From positions 142,886 to 206,885 of the forward strand of contig WOGZ01000029.1 in assembly GCA_009733775.1 (NCBI GenBank): 64,000 nucleotides of DNA, in the 5' to 3' direction. A program made the translations under genes and the position numbers. This document shows, piece after piece, positions 22,595-32,733 of this stretch (its first letter is position 1; each line of letters starts with the position of its first letter). The notes below the pieces were generated by a model that was not told the origin of the DNA, did not search any database, and worked only from the letters and a program-made list of their open reading frames with translations. Source of the stretch: Alectoria sarmentosa. Taxonomy: Eukaryota; Ascomycota; Lecanoromycetes; Lecanorales; Parmeliaceae.

Positions 22595-24171
22595 CTATTG
22601 CATTTTCTTTCCCCTGCTCTGCTCATAGGCAGGCTCGCTCCACAGCCAGATACCCACAAAAGCCACCCATCCGGCTATTGTGATCCATACACCAGCAATC
22701 CAGACCCAACCGGCACTGATCTCCCAGCTACGTGGCCATTCGTCGTGAGCGAAATGTCTGACCGTTACTTCCCGCTTTATGTCCACATTCGTGAGGAACG
22801 GTCGCTTGTAATTGACGCGGAACGAAAAAATGCCATGTTGGTCTGGAAGCTTGAAAGTACTGCTGAAGGTCGTGCTGTTGGGTGTTTGAGAAATGGGTAG
22901 AAGATTGAGACGGTGATAGGGCGATAGCATGGTGAATTCAAGCTGCAAGGCGTCTGAGGGATCAATCTTGAGATGACCGAGATAATCGTATGAATACTCA
23001 GAGATCTCGATATTAAAGGTCTTCAGGCACAATTAGCCCTCCTGGTTGTAGCTTGGAGAAGGACATCACTTACTACGTCGTTTTTGACACGGTAGATTGT
23101 AGGATTCAGATATCCCAGCTGGGCTACACTGTCATTGCCAGCTGCGTCTCCTGTGATTGAGCTGAGGTGGTGCTCAACTCTACCGACTTTCAATACTCCC
23201 AATTCCATGAATGTCCATGCAGTGATCTGCTTCGCAAATTCTCGATTTGCAGTCTTGCAGTCTTTTCCGTCCACACTTTTGACTTTGCCGTCGAACCACT
23301 TGTTCTCGAGCGCTTCAGCAGACCCAAAGACTGTGAATCTGGCTGAATTCCTAGCCTGCATACTTGAAACTAGCGATATCTGTTCTCCGACGGCGAACGG
23401 ATCCTCCACAACGTCAGCTTCGTCCTTCGGATTGTAGCTGTAGGCGGTACTCTTCGCTCGTAGAACCGGCGCCAAAAGCGGATTTGAGTTCCCCAATTCT
23501 TGGGCAACCGCTCTAGGGAAAGCAATTGTGCCATCTCCGCCAAAGTAGTCTTTGACGTCTGATCGTAGGCGGGAGCCTTGGGGAAGTAAAAGAACATCAT
23601 GCTTCTCAGATGCCGAAGCTGCGTCGTAGTTGAAGTGATCAACCACAAGCGAGTCACGATCTGGAGGCAGGTGAATGTCTAATTCGAGAAGAAGGGAGGA
23701 AATGGAGGTTGGCGTTGGATAGTCGGCGGAGAGCGTGAGGAGTATGTTGCCATTCTGGTTGATGAATTGTAATAGAAGTTTTGGTGTTAAGGCAGGGCCC
23801 AACCCTGGATTTGGTAAGCCAAAATCGTCAACGTTTGCATGAGATGATGTACCTTTCGTCTTTTGGGGGAGTAGAAGGATATGATCGAAAGTTCGCTCCC
23901 CATGCTGGAACAAGGCGAGCTTGTCATTCTTTGGTGACTCAAAAGTGAGCTTGTAGCCTCGAGCTAATAGGTTCAGTTAGCATGCACAATTGGACGATTC
24001 AAGGGAAGAGAATCAATTGTTCAGCATGCCTTCGAGGTCGCCCCAGAACGTGGAGTATTTCGCCTTTTCAAATGATTCTTCAATGACAACCAGCAATCGA
24101 CTCCCAGTACTGCTTAGACCCTGCACCGAGCCCAGCAGGATTACGAGCAATAGAGGAGCGAGCCACCGCAT
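22595..24171 (-). CDS. WBP1: Oligosaccharyltransferase subunit WBP1 (OST48)
   Basis: A subunit of the ER oligosaccharyltransferase that N-glycosylates nascent proteins. Exons 24171-24030, 23963-23074 and 23020-22595 give 1458 nt, 485 residues, as usual for the family. The signal peptide is MRWLAPLLLVILLGSVQG. It is followed by RLLVVIEESFEKAKYSTFWG, the GIFT-like domain (FDHILLLPQKTK, NGNILLTLSADYPTP) and the C-terminal VFSFRVNYKRPFLT-like block. One membrane helix follows (GWVWIAGVWITIAGWVAFVG), then a cytosolic tail ending KKMQ, a KKxx ER-retrieval signal. Intron 1 (66 bp) starts with GC rather than GT (GAAG/GCATGC). No GT donor nearby restores the frame, so this is a GC-AG intron; it has a strong gctaac branch site. 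Confidence 0.94.
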
Positions 24172-24405
24172 GTCTTAATGAGTTGCGGTCGTTGGCTGTA
24201 GGATTTAGAGACTTGAGCTTTCTGGAGACGTGTCGCCAAGAAATTGTACAGCGCCAAGCAAAAGCAGTTCTGCCGCGCTTCCATCTACGCTCGAAAGCCC
24301 GCCTCCATTGCTAAATGCCAAGCCATTGAGGCCTTGATCAAGCCTTCCGACGCTCACACCCGAGCCAAATCTCGCCGTCACATCGAAGAAATCTTCTCCT
24401 GCAGT
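24172..24405. promoter_or_regulatory. Shared promoter of WBP1 and the complex I subunit gene
   Basis: 234 bp between two divergent start codons. Part of it stays open in the frame of the + strand gene, but it encodes nothing recognisable and is treated as 5' UTR. Confidence 0.6.
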
Positions 24406-24724
24406 ATGTCTTACCCACAGTTCTTCCAGCAGCCCTTCCGCTACATGCGATGGGCCTCACACGAGAAACCAGCCATCTTCTACTCCCTCGTCATTGGAGC
24501 CGGCGGCCCACTGTCCGTAGTCATTGCACCACCAATTCGGAGATATTTTAAAGATGGGCCGAGAGAAAAGATACCAATGACATATCCAAGTAAGCTACCC
24601 ATAAGGACATCAAAGACTGATGAAGACGCGAAGCCCCCTGACCAGGAAAAAACGGACTCGGCTAATTCATTCATCTGCAGTACCGCCGGGTCCAAGAAGG
24701 ATACCAGAGGGCTATGATGACTAG
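24406..24724 (+). CDS. NADH:ubiquinone oxidoreductase 9.5 kDa subunit
   Basis: An accessory single-helix subunit of mitochondrial complex I. Exons 24406-24589 and 24681-24724 (91-bp intron) give 228 nt, 75 residues. The protein starts MSYPQFFQQPFRYMRWASHE. A membrane helix follows around SLVIGAGGPLSVVIAPPIRR, then REKIPMTYP. The second exon supplies the conserved PPGPRRIPEGYDD end. The start is the ATG at 24406, which precisely matches the family N-terminus; the frame is open upstream but that part has no similarity to the family. Confidence 0.9.
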
Positions 24725-26741
24725 GCATTGCAGTGAAGCAGATGAGGCATGGATGGACAAAGAATGCGGGCGCCGTAAAACGAGCGGACAGCGACAAGGT
24801 GATTGGAACTTTGTTTGAAGCAGCTCATAGAAGGACTGGGCTCTCGACATTATCCGCATGGGCGCTAAAGGATTCCGGTGCCTAAGGGGTTACGCTGTAT
24901 CGAGAGGGGAAGACACTATTTACAAGCTTTACATGTACTCTACATGAATTTAGAAAGGCTGGTGACAATGATCGAGAAGTTACTGCCGAAGTGAAAAGTC
25001 TGAATTGGCTGGGCCATTTGTATCTCAAAACCAGTACGACGTCACGGATGGTATTGGCTCCCCTGGCATGCATCAAGCTGACTCGCATATAATGAAGCTG
25101 ATTATTGCTGAATCCAAAACGCCCGATGTGATGAACAGCTTGAGGTTTGATGAGCGGTAAGAGCGAAAATAGAATGGAGGGCTTTGGTGCAAACCAACAG
25201 GTAGGGTGTCCGAATTCGAGGGTTTCCCATGCATCTAGGGATGCACGATTGCACGCATCCATCGACTGACAAGTAGGGTAAACGGCGAAGGACTCCGGAC
25301 CGTTCAACAGTCGAGATGCTATCTCCTAATATTGACGGAGAAATGATAGAATCGGGTATGGAGCTCAATAAGGATAAAGCTGCTGTCGCTCAAGAGCTGA
25401 ACTTCAAAGGATATGCTGTGGTGTTCTATGATGATTGTACAACAGTGCTTGTCTACTCTAGCGCAATCAATGCCTGACGTTCTGCTATTCTTCAAGGAGA
25501 CCGTGACAGAGTAGAAGCTAATTTGGGTAGAACATGCGCGGCGTACTTTCCATATGCATCTGTAAATCCAACATCCTGGCCAAGAAGTAATCATGGAGCA
25601 GAGCCGAAGCATCGCGAAAGGTATACCGTGACTTCTGGAAGGCCAGAATATTTCTATGAAACGAAGAGGGATTTTCCGGGCGTACAGAGTCTACTGGCGT
25701 TCAAGCCACTGTCACGGCAAGGAATCTTGTTCTTGTTTAGATCTAACATAAGCAATTGGGCCTGAGAAGTTTGCATTTAGATGTAGAAATCGAAACAACA
25801 AGATGAAGCGAAAGAGCTACGTAGAGAAGCCTCCTATTGCTTCTAACAGGTAGTCGAGCATGCGGAGTTCTAATCCACTTTAGAGTCATAATGGTATAGG
25901 TTGTCTTGGATCGAGTGTTTGAAGTTACATACTTGAGCTAGAATATGTACGGAGGTCTGCACCCTGGACGCCAAGACTCCTACGCCAAGATCTCGGATAG
26001 CGCCCTGAAGAGTTGCCTGGACAATGCGCTTGAAACTATTTCGGAATTATACCGGGCCTAATGGAAGTCTCGTGGTATGAAAGTTCTATTGACAACTTGT
26101 TGAGGAAACGAATTTCGTGAGAGCATTTTTACGTGTAAGAGCGTCAAGTCTTCGATTCGGGGTCTTAATACGGTAAGTCACATTCACATCATTGTATTTT
26201 GGACTTCGGAAGTCAAAGTTCCCCCAGGGGCGATGATATCCGGGCCTGGCATGGGGTGGGTAAAAAAGGGGGCGGGGAGGGTAAAGGGGGGTTGTATATG
26301 CTCAGACCCTGAATGTGTAAAATACAACCTAACCATTAGCGGTATTGCGACAATCTCTTGAACTGAAGATCTGTTGAGATTTGAAAAGGATACCAATAGA
26401 ATTTTGTATGATAATATCACATTGAGGTGAACGAATTGGTACGCTGCGGGGTGTCAAAATACGTTACGAGATTTGCTACAGAAAATCATGTTAAGATTCT
26501 CTACGCAGGCTTACTTAAACCCCCCTGCCGCCCTTAGAGGAATGATCTCGGCGGCTCTCCCCGGGCCGCCAAAGGCGCCTGTGACGTGCATAAGTACATT
26601 AATTAAAGTACGGAGTCAGTATTTAGCATGCTCGGCACTCGCCATTGTCAATATTTTGAGCAACGTGCTGCAAGAGCTCACGATTTGCTACTGTACTTGA
26701 ATGTTCGGCGTCCTTCAGGATTGGGGTCATTGGCAGCAGTC
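24725..26741. other. 2-kb intergenic region, no gene seen
   Basis: Only short, unconvincing frames on both strands. A G-rich stretch (ggggtgggtaaaaaaggggg) lies at about 26253-26290. I could not identify a transposon relic or RNA gene here. Confidence 0.5.
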
Positions 26742-28859
26742 ATGGTCAGAATTCCTGTACTCGGGAGGCTCTTCTGGTGCGTCCTACATTACTGTCTCCT
26801 CCCAAACCGGCCACTGACCAAGCCATGCAGGCGAGAGTATATCGCTCTTGCAGCATCTCTTATTCTGATATTTCTAGAGGGCTTGATAAGGGTCATCACG
26901 CTTGGGCTTCGTAAGGTCCTCGCCCATGGCTTTATCGTGCAGCTTTCTAACGTCTTTCAGCCCAACCAATCATTCGATTCTGCTACAACAGATCCAAGAA
27001 CCTCTTCAACATAATTTCCTCCGCACAAGACAGTCAATCAAGATCGAAACCAAAGTCAGTTGCTACGTCGGTCGCTGGCGCTTCGGATTTTGTGGATTTA
27101 TGTGCGCTGTTCGGCTACTACGCAGAAGAGCACGTAGTTCAGACAGGCGATGGATACTTGCTTGGGGTACATCGTCTGTGCTCAAAGAGGGAGGGTGAAG
27201 AGGGTACGAGGGTCAACGCTGGACGTGGTAGTGTCCAGAAGAGAATTGTCTATTTGCATCATGGCCTGCTCATGAATAGCGAAGTGTGGGTATCCTTGAC
27301 GGAGAGAGAGCGATGCCTGCCATTCATGCTGGTCGAGAAGGGTTACGATGTTTGGGTTGGTTCATGCCCCGTATTGGTGATGTCAGTCAAAACTGACGGA
27401 CCTAGCTGGGAAATAACCGTGGCAACAAATACTCGAAGAAGTCCATCCGCTTTTCCCCAGCTTCCAACGAGTTCTGGGATTTCTCTATGGACCAATTTGC
27501 CTTCCGTACGTACAGTCCGGGGCTATTTCTCCTTATTTGGTATTAAGGTTGAGTCGGAAGACCTGCTTCGGGAGCAGACCGACCTTTTCGATTCTCGAGA
27601 CCTGTCTTGCAACTCAATCAAGAAGGAACGCTGACCCAGAAATGTGCATAGATGATGTTCCAGACAGCATCGATTACATTCTCGCAACTACGTCGCAATT
27701 ATCCCTATCTTATGTTGGCTTCTCCCAGGGCACCGCTCAGGCCTTCGCAACGCTGTCCATCCACCCTACTCTCAATGACAAGGTCGACGTCTTCATTGCT
27801 TTAGCCCCGGCCATGTCACCTGCCGGTCTTCGGAACGGGGTCGTCGACGCTTTGGTCAAAGCTTCTCCAGAGGTTCTTTTCTTAGCTTTCGGACGCCGGA
27901 GCATACTCAGCTCTGCAACCATGTGGCAGTCTATCTTGTACCCGCCGATATTTGTCCGCATCATTGACATGTCGCTCTCATTTCTCTTTGATTGGTCAGG
28001 CAAAAATATCAGTATCGACCAAAAGCTTGCTGCATACCCCCATCTGTACTCCTTCACAAGTACAAAGAGCGTGGTACATTGGTTCCAGATAATAAGAAAC
28101 AAGAGCTTCCAGATGTTTGATGATGATGTCCAAGCGCCTTTGAGCCTTGGTGCGAGTGACAGATACTATAGGGTTGCGAAATTCCCAACCAGAAACATCA
28201 AGACGCCGATCGTTTTGGTGTACGGTGGAAGTGACAGTCTAGTCGATATCAGAGTCATGCTCAAAGAGCTTCCTAGGCATACAGTCGCAAAGGAAGTACC
28301 CCATTTTGAGCACCTTGACTTCTTGTGGGGCCAGGAAGTTGAGAGATTGGTGTTCCCCCATGTGTTCGACGCCCTGTCAGAATATGCTGGTCGAGACCAT
28401 TTGAAGTCACCAGAGCTTACATACAAGAGTAATGGGAATAGGCGCCTTGCAATCAATAGATATTCAAGCTGCCCAGAAGATGAGCTGTCATCGAACACGA
28501 TCGGCGATTTGAGTGACAGTCATCTGGAGGTAAACAGCGGTTCAGCTAGACAAGATACATCGTCGGCGAAAGCATCACCACGACGCTTTTCTCCTACCAC
28601 ATTTCGAAATCGGAAATACGTTTCACCTCCCTCTTCATCCTCAACAGAGCAGACGTCGGCATCAATGGATGGCGCCGGCGATCGGAGAATAGGGGCACAA
28701 TCCAAGAGCCGTACCTCGATACTAGGGAACAGCATCAAGCACACGCGTGAAAGGAGTGGTAGCGTGTCGAGTACGAGAAGCGTCGATAGCGTCAAGAGAT
28801 TTGGGGAGGGAGGCATAAGTATTGGTACGAGCAAGGCTACGACTGGGTTTAGTAAATGA
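26742..28859 (+). CDS. Membrane-anchored steryl ester hydrolase-like lipase
   Basis: An alpha/beta-hydrolase of the acid lipase/YEH family, which releases sterols or fatty acids from lipid droplets. Exons 26742-26776, 26831-26910, 26961-27355, 27406-27505 and 27652-28859 give 1818 nt, 605 residues. The N-terminal membrane segment is EYIALAASLILIFLEGLIRV. The oxyanion region is VYLHHGLLMNSEVW, the family signature YDVWLGNNRGNKYSKKS, the nucleophile elbow GFSQGTAQA, the acid Asp lies in VYGGSDSLVD and the His in VPHFEHLDFLWG. The last ~170 residues are Ser-rich and disordered. Intron 1 (54 bp) is a frame-neutral multiple of three. Intron 3 uses a GTTGGT donor, and intron 4 (146 bp) is a possible introner-like copy. 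Confidence 0.9.
27506..27651 (+). other. Possible introner-like intron, copy D (lipase)
   Basis: A 146-bp intron longer than its neighbours. It has gagtcggaagacc...cgggag, resembling the core of copies B and C, an inverted arm gtcttgcaactc further on, and a 3' end cgctgacccagaaatgtgca close to copy C (tgctgactccgaaatgcgcc). The arms could pair as a hairpin. The similarity is weaker than among A, B and C. Confidence 0.5.
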
Positions 28860-29080
28860 TGGCCGCCCATCGTAAGCCATAAGAAGCCATCTGAACACCG
28901 AGTTGTAGGCCATAATTCAAAGAAATCAGGCAATGATGGAAGTTGAGCCACTTGAATGAAATTCCACTGCTTGTTGGCGACCACTGTGGTTTCAAAATAA
29001 TGGCAGACGCCCGGAGACTTTCAAAGGAAGCAATACTCGGGGGTTAGAACAGAAGCTCATTTCTGCTACGGCTCATAACT

Positions 29081-29415
29081 TTACAAAGCCCACTGACAGC
29101 ACGATTGCGTTCTCAGATCTCTCAAATTCTCAACGATATCCGAGGTAACACTCTCTGGCAAAACTGAAAGTGCCTTGATAATCTCGACCTCAATCTCCCT
29201 GGCGATAACGCTGGCGGACTTAATGGTCAGGTCATGGAGAATGATGAGAAGAGAGAAAACTACATTTCAGCCGGGAAATGTTCACTAGCCATGAAGAAAT
29301 CCAAGCTGCGATCCAGAGGCCTCGAAAGGTCCATCCATTCGAATTCAACAATACATCGGATCATGAGCTCCTCGAGTCTGTGGCTCGAGATGTGAATTAT
29401 CAACGGAGTTTGCAT
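29081..29415 (-). CDS. Possible small protein, unknown
   Basis: Exons 29415-29264 and 29210-29081 with a 53-bp GT-AG intron (branch cctgac) would give 93 residues, including the helical stretch EIVIAREIEVEIIKALSVLP and ending RTQSCCQWAL. I do not recognise it. The evidence is only an open, helix-like frame with plausible splice sites, so this may be chance. Confidence 0.25.
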
Positions 29416-29749
29416 GCACGTCGACGTGTAAATTGAGCGAAAGGCAGAAGATTGTGGACGCTGACTGAACGATTCCAAGAGGAAAAGTAGAGGAAGATGG
29501 ATTTGACGGAGAGAGCGAGATGAAGGATGAGGAGTTGAAAAGCTGAAAGCTGAAGGCCATGAGCGTTGCTACCCTGAAGAGAGCTGAACAGCAAGCCCAA
29601 AGTTCTCGCTGAAGCATCTTTCAACATTGTGTTCCTTTTTGCTTTAATTCGTTCAGGCAATCATGTGACTTTGCCACTCACTGCTAGAGGAAAGAAGCAG
29701 TCCCGGTAGCCTCGAGAAGAGTATTGATGTGGATAGAAATTGGGAAGCG

Positions 29750-29785
29750 AGGAAGAGGAAGAGGAAGAGGAAGAGGAAGAGGAAG
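29750..29785. repeat. (GGAAGA)n microsatellite
   Basis: About six purine-only hexamers. The same motif occurs as its complement (CTTCCT)n at 36281-36307. Confidence 0.9.
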
Positions 29786-29962
29786 CGTCAGCCAAGAGGT
29801 GTCACGGGAGTTTATTTTAGAGTTCAGATTGCAGGGTTCATCGGCCAAACAAATCTCCGACATAAATGAAGAATTCTGGGGTTGCCCTTGAAAAGCAATG
29901 AATGACAAGGAACCTGGGAAGGAGCAAAGAAGGCATCGTTCAAGTTCCATCACCAGATGCTT

Positions 29963-30000
29963 CACAGTCCACAGTCCACAGTCCACAGTCCACAGTCCAC
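29963..30000. repeat. 7-bp minisatellite (acagtcc)n
   Basis: Five perfect tandem copies of a 7-bp unit. Confidence 0.9.
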
Positions 30001-30487
30001 ACGCAGCTCGGCAGAATATCAATTTCCTGCGGTTACGAGGCCAGATACGAGGCGAGCCAGGCCAGACTGAGTAGCAGAGTGTAAGTAGTAGACTATGTAG
30101 CAACCGTCGGTTCCATGTCCGTAGTGATCGTCAATGTACACTACTACTACACTACTACACCACTACACTAACTGTACTACTTTATCTCTGCCACTGCTGC
30201 TGTAGCCGAGGCCAGCCTTGTGCTTGCAAGCGACTCCAGAACGCCATTTATTATTCATCTCAATCATTTCACTTCTCCTTACCCCCCTCTCAGCTCTGTC
30301 AATAATCTGCCTCCTTTTGACGAAACATCTTCCTTTGATTGTGGCATTCAAAGGCTTGCTCCTAAAGTAAGTCATCAGCCGCGTCACCACGGTGGTGACG
30401 GGGTGGTAAGCTTCAATACTCTGGACCGCCAACTCTGCCTGCAGCTTCGAGTCAATCTCACTTTCATTGGATCAAAAGAACAGAGTC

Positions 30488-31544
30488 ATGGAGACTCTCG
30501 ACCTACTATACCGGCGTGACGACAAGCAGCTGGCCGCATACAGGGCTGCTTGTACACTGCAAACATGTCCTATCAAGCAATCCTACTATGCATATCGACC
30601 ATCGCTCTCTACCAACGCTGCTTTCCTCGCCCTCTTCTCATTTTCCCTCTGCTCTTTTCTCCTGCAAGCAGCCCTCTCACGGCGCTTCATCGGCTTCACA
30701 GTTGCCATGGTCAGCGGATGCATACTCGAAGTGTTGGGCTACATCGGCAGAATAATGAGCTGGTATAATCCCTTCAATCAAGTATGTCTACCTCCTTCAG
30801 CATTGCCTCGCTGGCGCTATTCTCGCTCTATACCAATCCTACTCATAGAACGGCTTCCTAATGCAAATCGTTTGCCTAACTATCGCCCCCGCCTTTCTCG
30901 CCGCAGGAATCTACCTCACGCTCTCTCGCATTGTCATCACCTTCGGCCCCGCGAATTCCCACATCAAACCCCTTTCCTACCCGCGCATCTTCATCCCCTG
31001 CGACGTCATCTCCCTACTGCTGCAAGCGATCGGCGGCGGCATGGCTTCTGTGGCCAGTCACCAGGACAAGAGCCCCAGCACCGGCGATCACATCATGGTT
31101 GCGGGATTAGCATTTCAAGTCGTCACCCTGCTGATCTTTCAGCTGCTGTGTTTGGACTTCATGATTAAGACTCTACGGAGGATGAGGACGATGGGTGACG
31201 CGGCGTTGGACCCCAAGCATGCAATGTTGAGGGCTAGTACGAAGTTTCGGGCGTTTCTGGTTGCGCTGGGGCTGGCAACTTTCTGCATTTTCATAAGGTC
31301 AATTTATCGGGTTGCTGAGTTAAGCGAAGGGTGGACGGGTGCTTTGATCGAGAATCAACATCTTTTCATTGGGTTCGAAGGGGCGATGGTTATCGTGGCT
31401 GTTTTGGTTCTGAATCTTTTCCATCCGGGATACTGCTTCAGGGAAGGGTACGCGCAGAAGAAGTATAAGAATCTTCTTCGGAGAAAGGGAAAGAGAAGCG
31501 AGGACGTCGGGGATGAGAAAGGCAGTCCGATTCGAGACGGGTAG
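30488..31544 (+). CDS. RTA1-like seven-helix membrane protein
   Basis: A member of the RTA1/RSB1/PUG1 family of fungal plasma-membrane proteins, linked to lipid translocation or resistance to toxic lipids and azoles. Exons 30488-30781 and 30849-31544 (67-bp intron) give 990 nt, 329 residues. Seven hydrophobic segments are visible, including AAFLALFSFSLCSFLLQAAL and VAMVSGCILEVLGYIGRIMS. The family signature continues across the splice site as NPFNQ/NGFLMQIVCLTIAP, then FLAAGIYLTLSRIV. FCIFIRSIYRVAELSEGW and LFIGFEGAMVIVAVLVLN follow; the cytosolic tail is Lys/Arg-rich. The substrate cannot be told from sequence. Confidence 0.93.
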
Positions 31545-32733
31545 TCTGAAGCAGCTACGCCTGCTCGTAGAGTACGAGGTACACCGGTAATGTCAAAGAT
31601 GAGCGAAGGGATGCAGCAGCAGCATAATGACTTGGGCCAAACACAGATGTTAACGCCCCGTAATGATATCACGAAGGATTGATATATCATAACTTGTCCA
31701 TAGACTTGGTGCTTGCGCAAGGTTTGCAGGAGAGCGGAGAAGTGCACAGTGCAGACTGCAAATGATGTAACTGTTAGTGCTCTTCCATGATGGCATGATT
31801 GCGGGATTCCATGATGGTATCGTGCGGGCCAGCCTAGCACTGCGACAGCAAATATCATGTTGCGGAAGACGAACCGGATTTCTTTTGTCGGCTTGTTAAT
31901 TGTGACGGCCTTTGCACGAGGCAGAGCTTGCGCCAGGAAAACGATGGAGGTCTTTGGATGGCGGTGCTGCGGCCCCTGTCTGACGGCCAAAGACCTTTTC
32001 GTTCGAAGACAGCAGTTCAGGACTCCTCGCTTGCTCGACCACAGTGAAGTCACCGTGTATTCGGCGTTGGAGAATGCATCAAAAGTAATGAATAGAGGGG
32101 ACAGTCTTGCCGGCAGAACTCTCAAGTCTGTTGAATTTTACTCAAGGGTGCGTTGGAAGAATCCTTGGATCTCGGATGGGTTGTATTTTGAGGCGTTGAA
32201 TTCGTATCTTCTGGCACCGATTTCAGGCTTTATCCTTAGCAAACATGCTTTTCACATACCTCGGCCTATCATAGGAATTACTACAACTCGAGTGCGAAAC
32301 TGCCAATATCACTCCTCATCGGTGCGAACCTGTAGGGTTTGGCATCAGATTCGCCCCCGTGGGATAATAAAATTTTCGAGGTTCACTCTTTGACTTTTGA
32401 TCATTCTCTGGAAATATTTCACGTAGCAATCGTAATTCAGTTCGAGTAGAAAAGGCTCTTGCCATGGATTTTTTTTTTTTTTACCTCACGCACTCTTGTG
32501 TTATTAACACACCATATCAACGATGACAGAGCCTCAAGCGAGTCTCCAAGCAAAAATGGTCCTCTCACCCAGGAATAGTCTTGATTAACGCGCCAACCCG
32601 CCCAACCAACCGTAAGGGGCGCTAGGGTACAAATAAATGCTGATTGATTAAGGAGAGACATGAATATAGACATCCAAATCTCCTTTTCTCGACTCCGATC
32701 CCGTCGTCATCATCATGATGTAAAGGGACACGC
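31545..32733. other. Intergenic, no gene supported
   Basis: Convergent flank between the RTA1-like gene and the GPI-protein gene. It contains a 14-T run at 32469-32482. A 178-codon frame on the + strand (31857-32393) is judged to be chance. Confidence 0.5.

Larger units (their letters stand above)
28860..30487. other. Intergenic with minisatellites and one possible small gene
   Basis: Holds the low-confidence gene at 29081-29415, a (GGAAGA)n tract and a 7-bp minisatellite (separate entries). CTA-rich sequence (actactacac) lies at about 30137-30175 in the promoter region of the RTA1-like gene. Confidence 0.5.

Noticed and set aside
29963..30000. CRISPR-like array
   Set aside because: The repeats are 7 bp and directly contiguous, with no spacers, in a fungal genome.
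31857..32393. 178-codon open frame starting MLRKTNRISFVG
   Set aside because: The length is within chance for a window this size, and there is no clear signal peptide, domain or codon preference.
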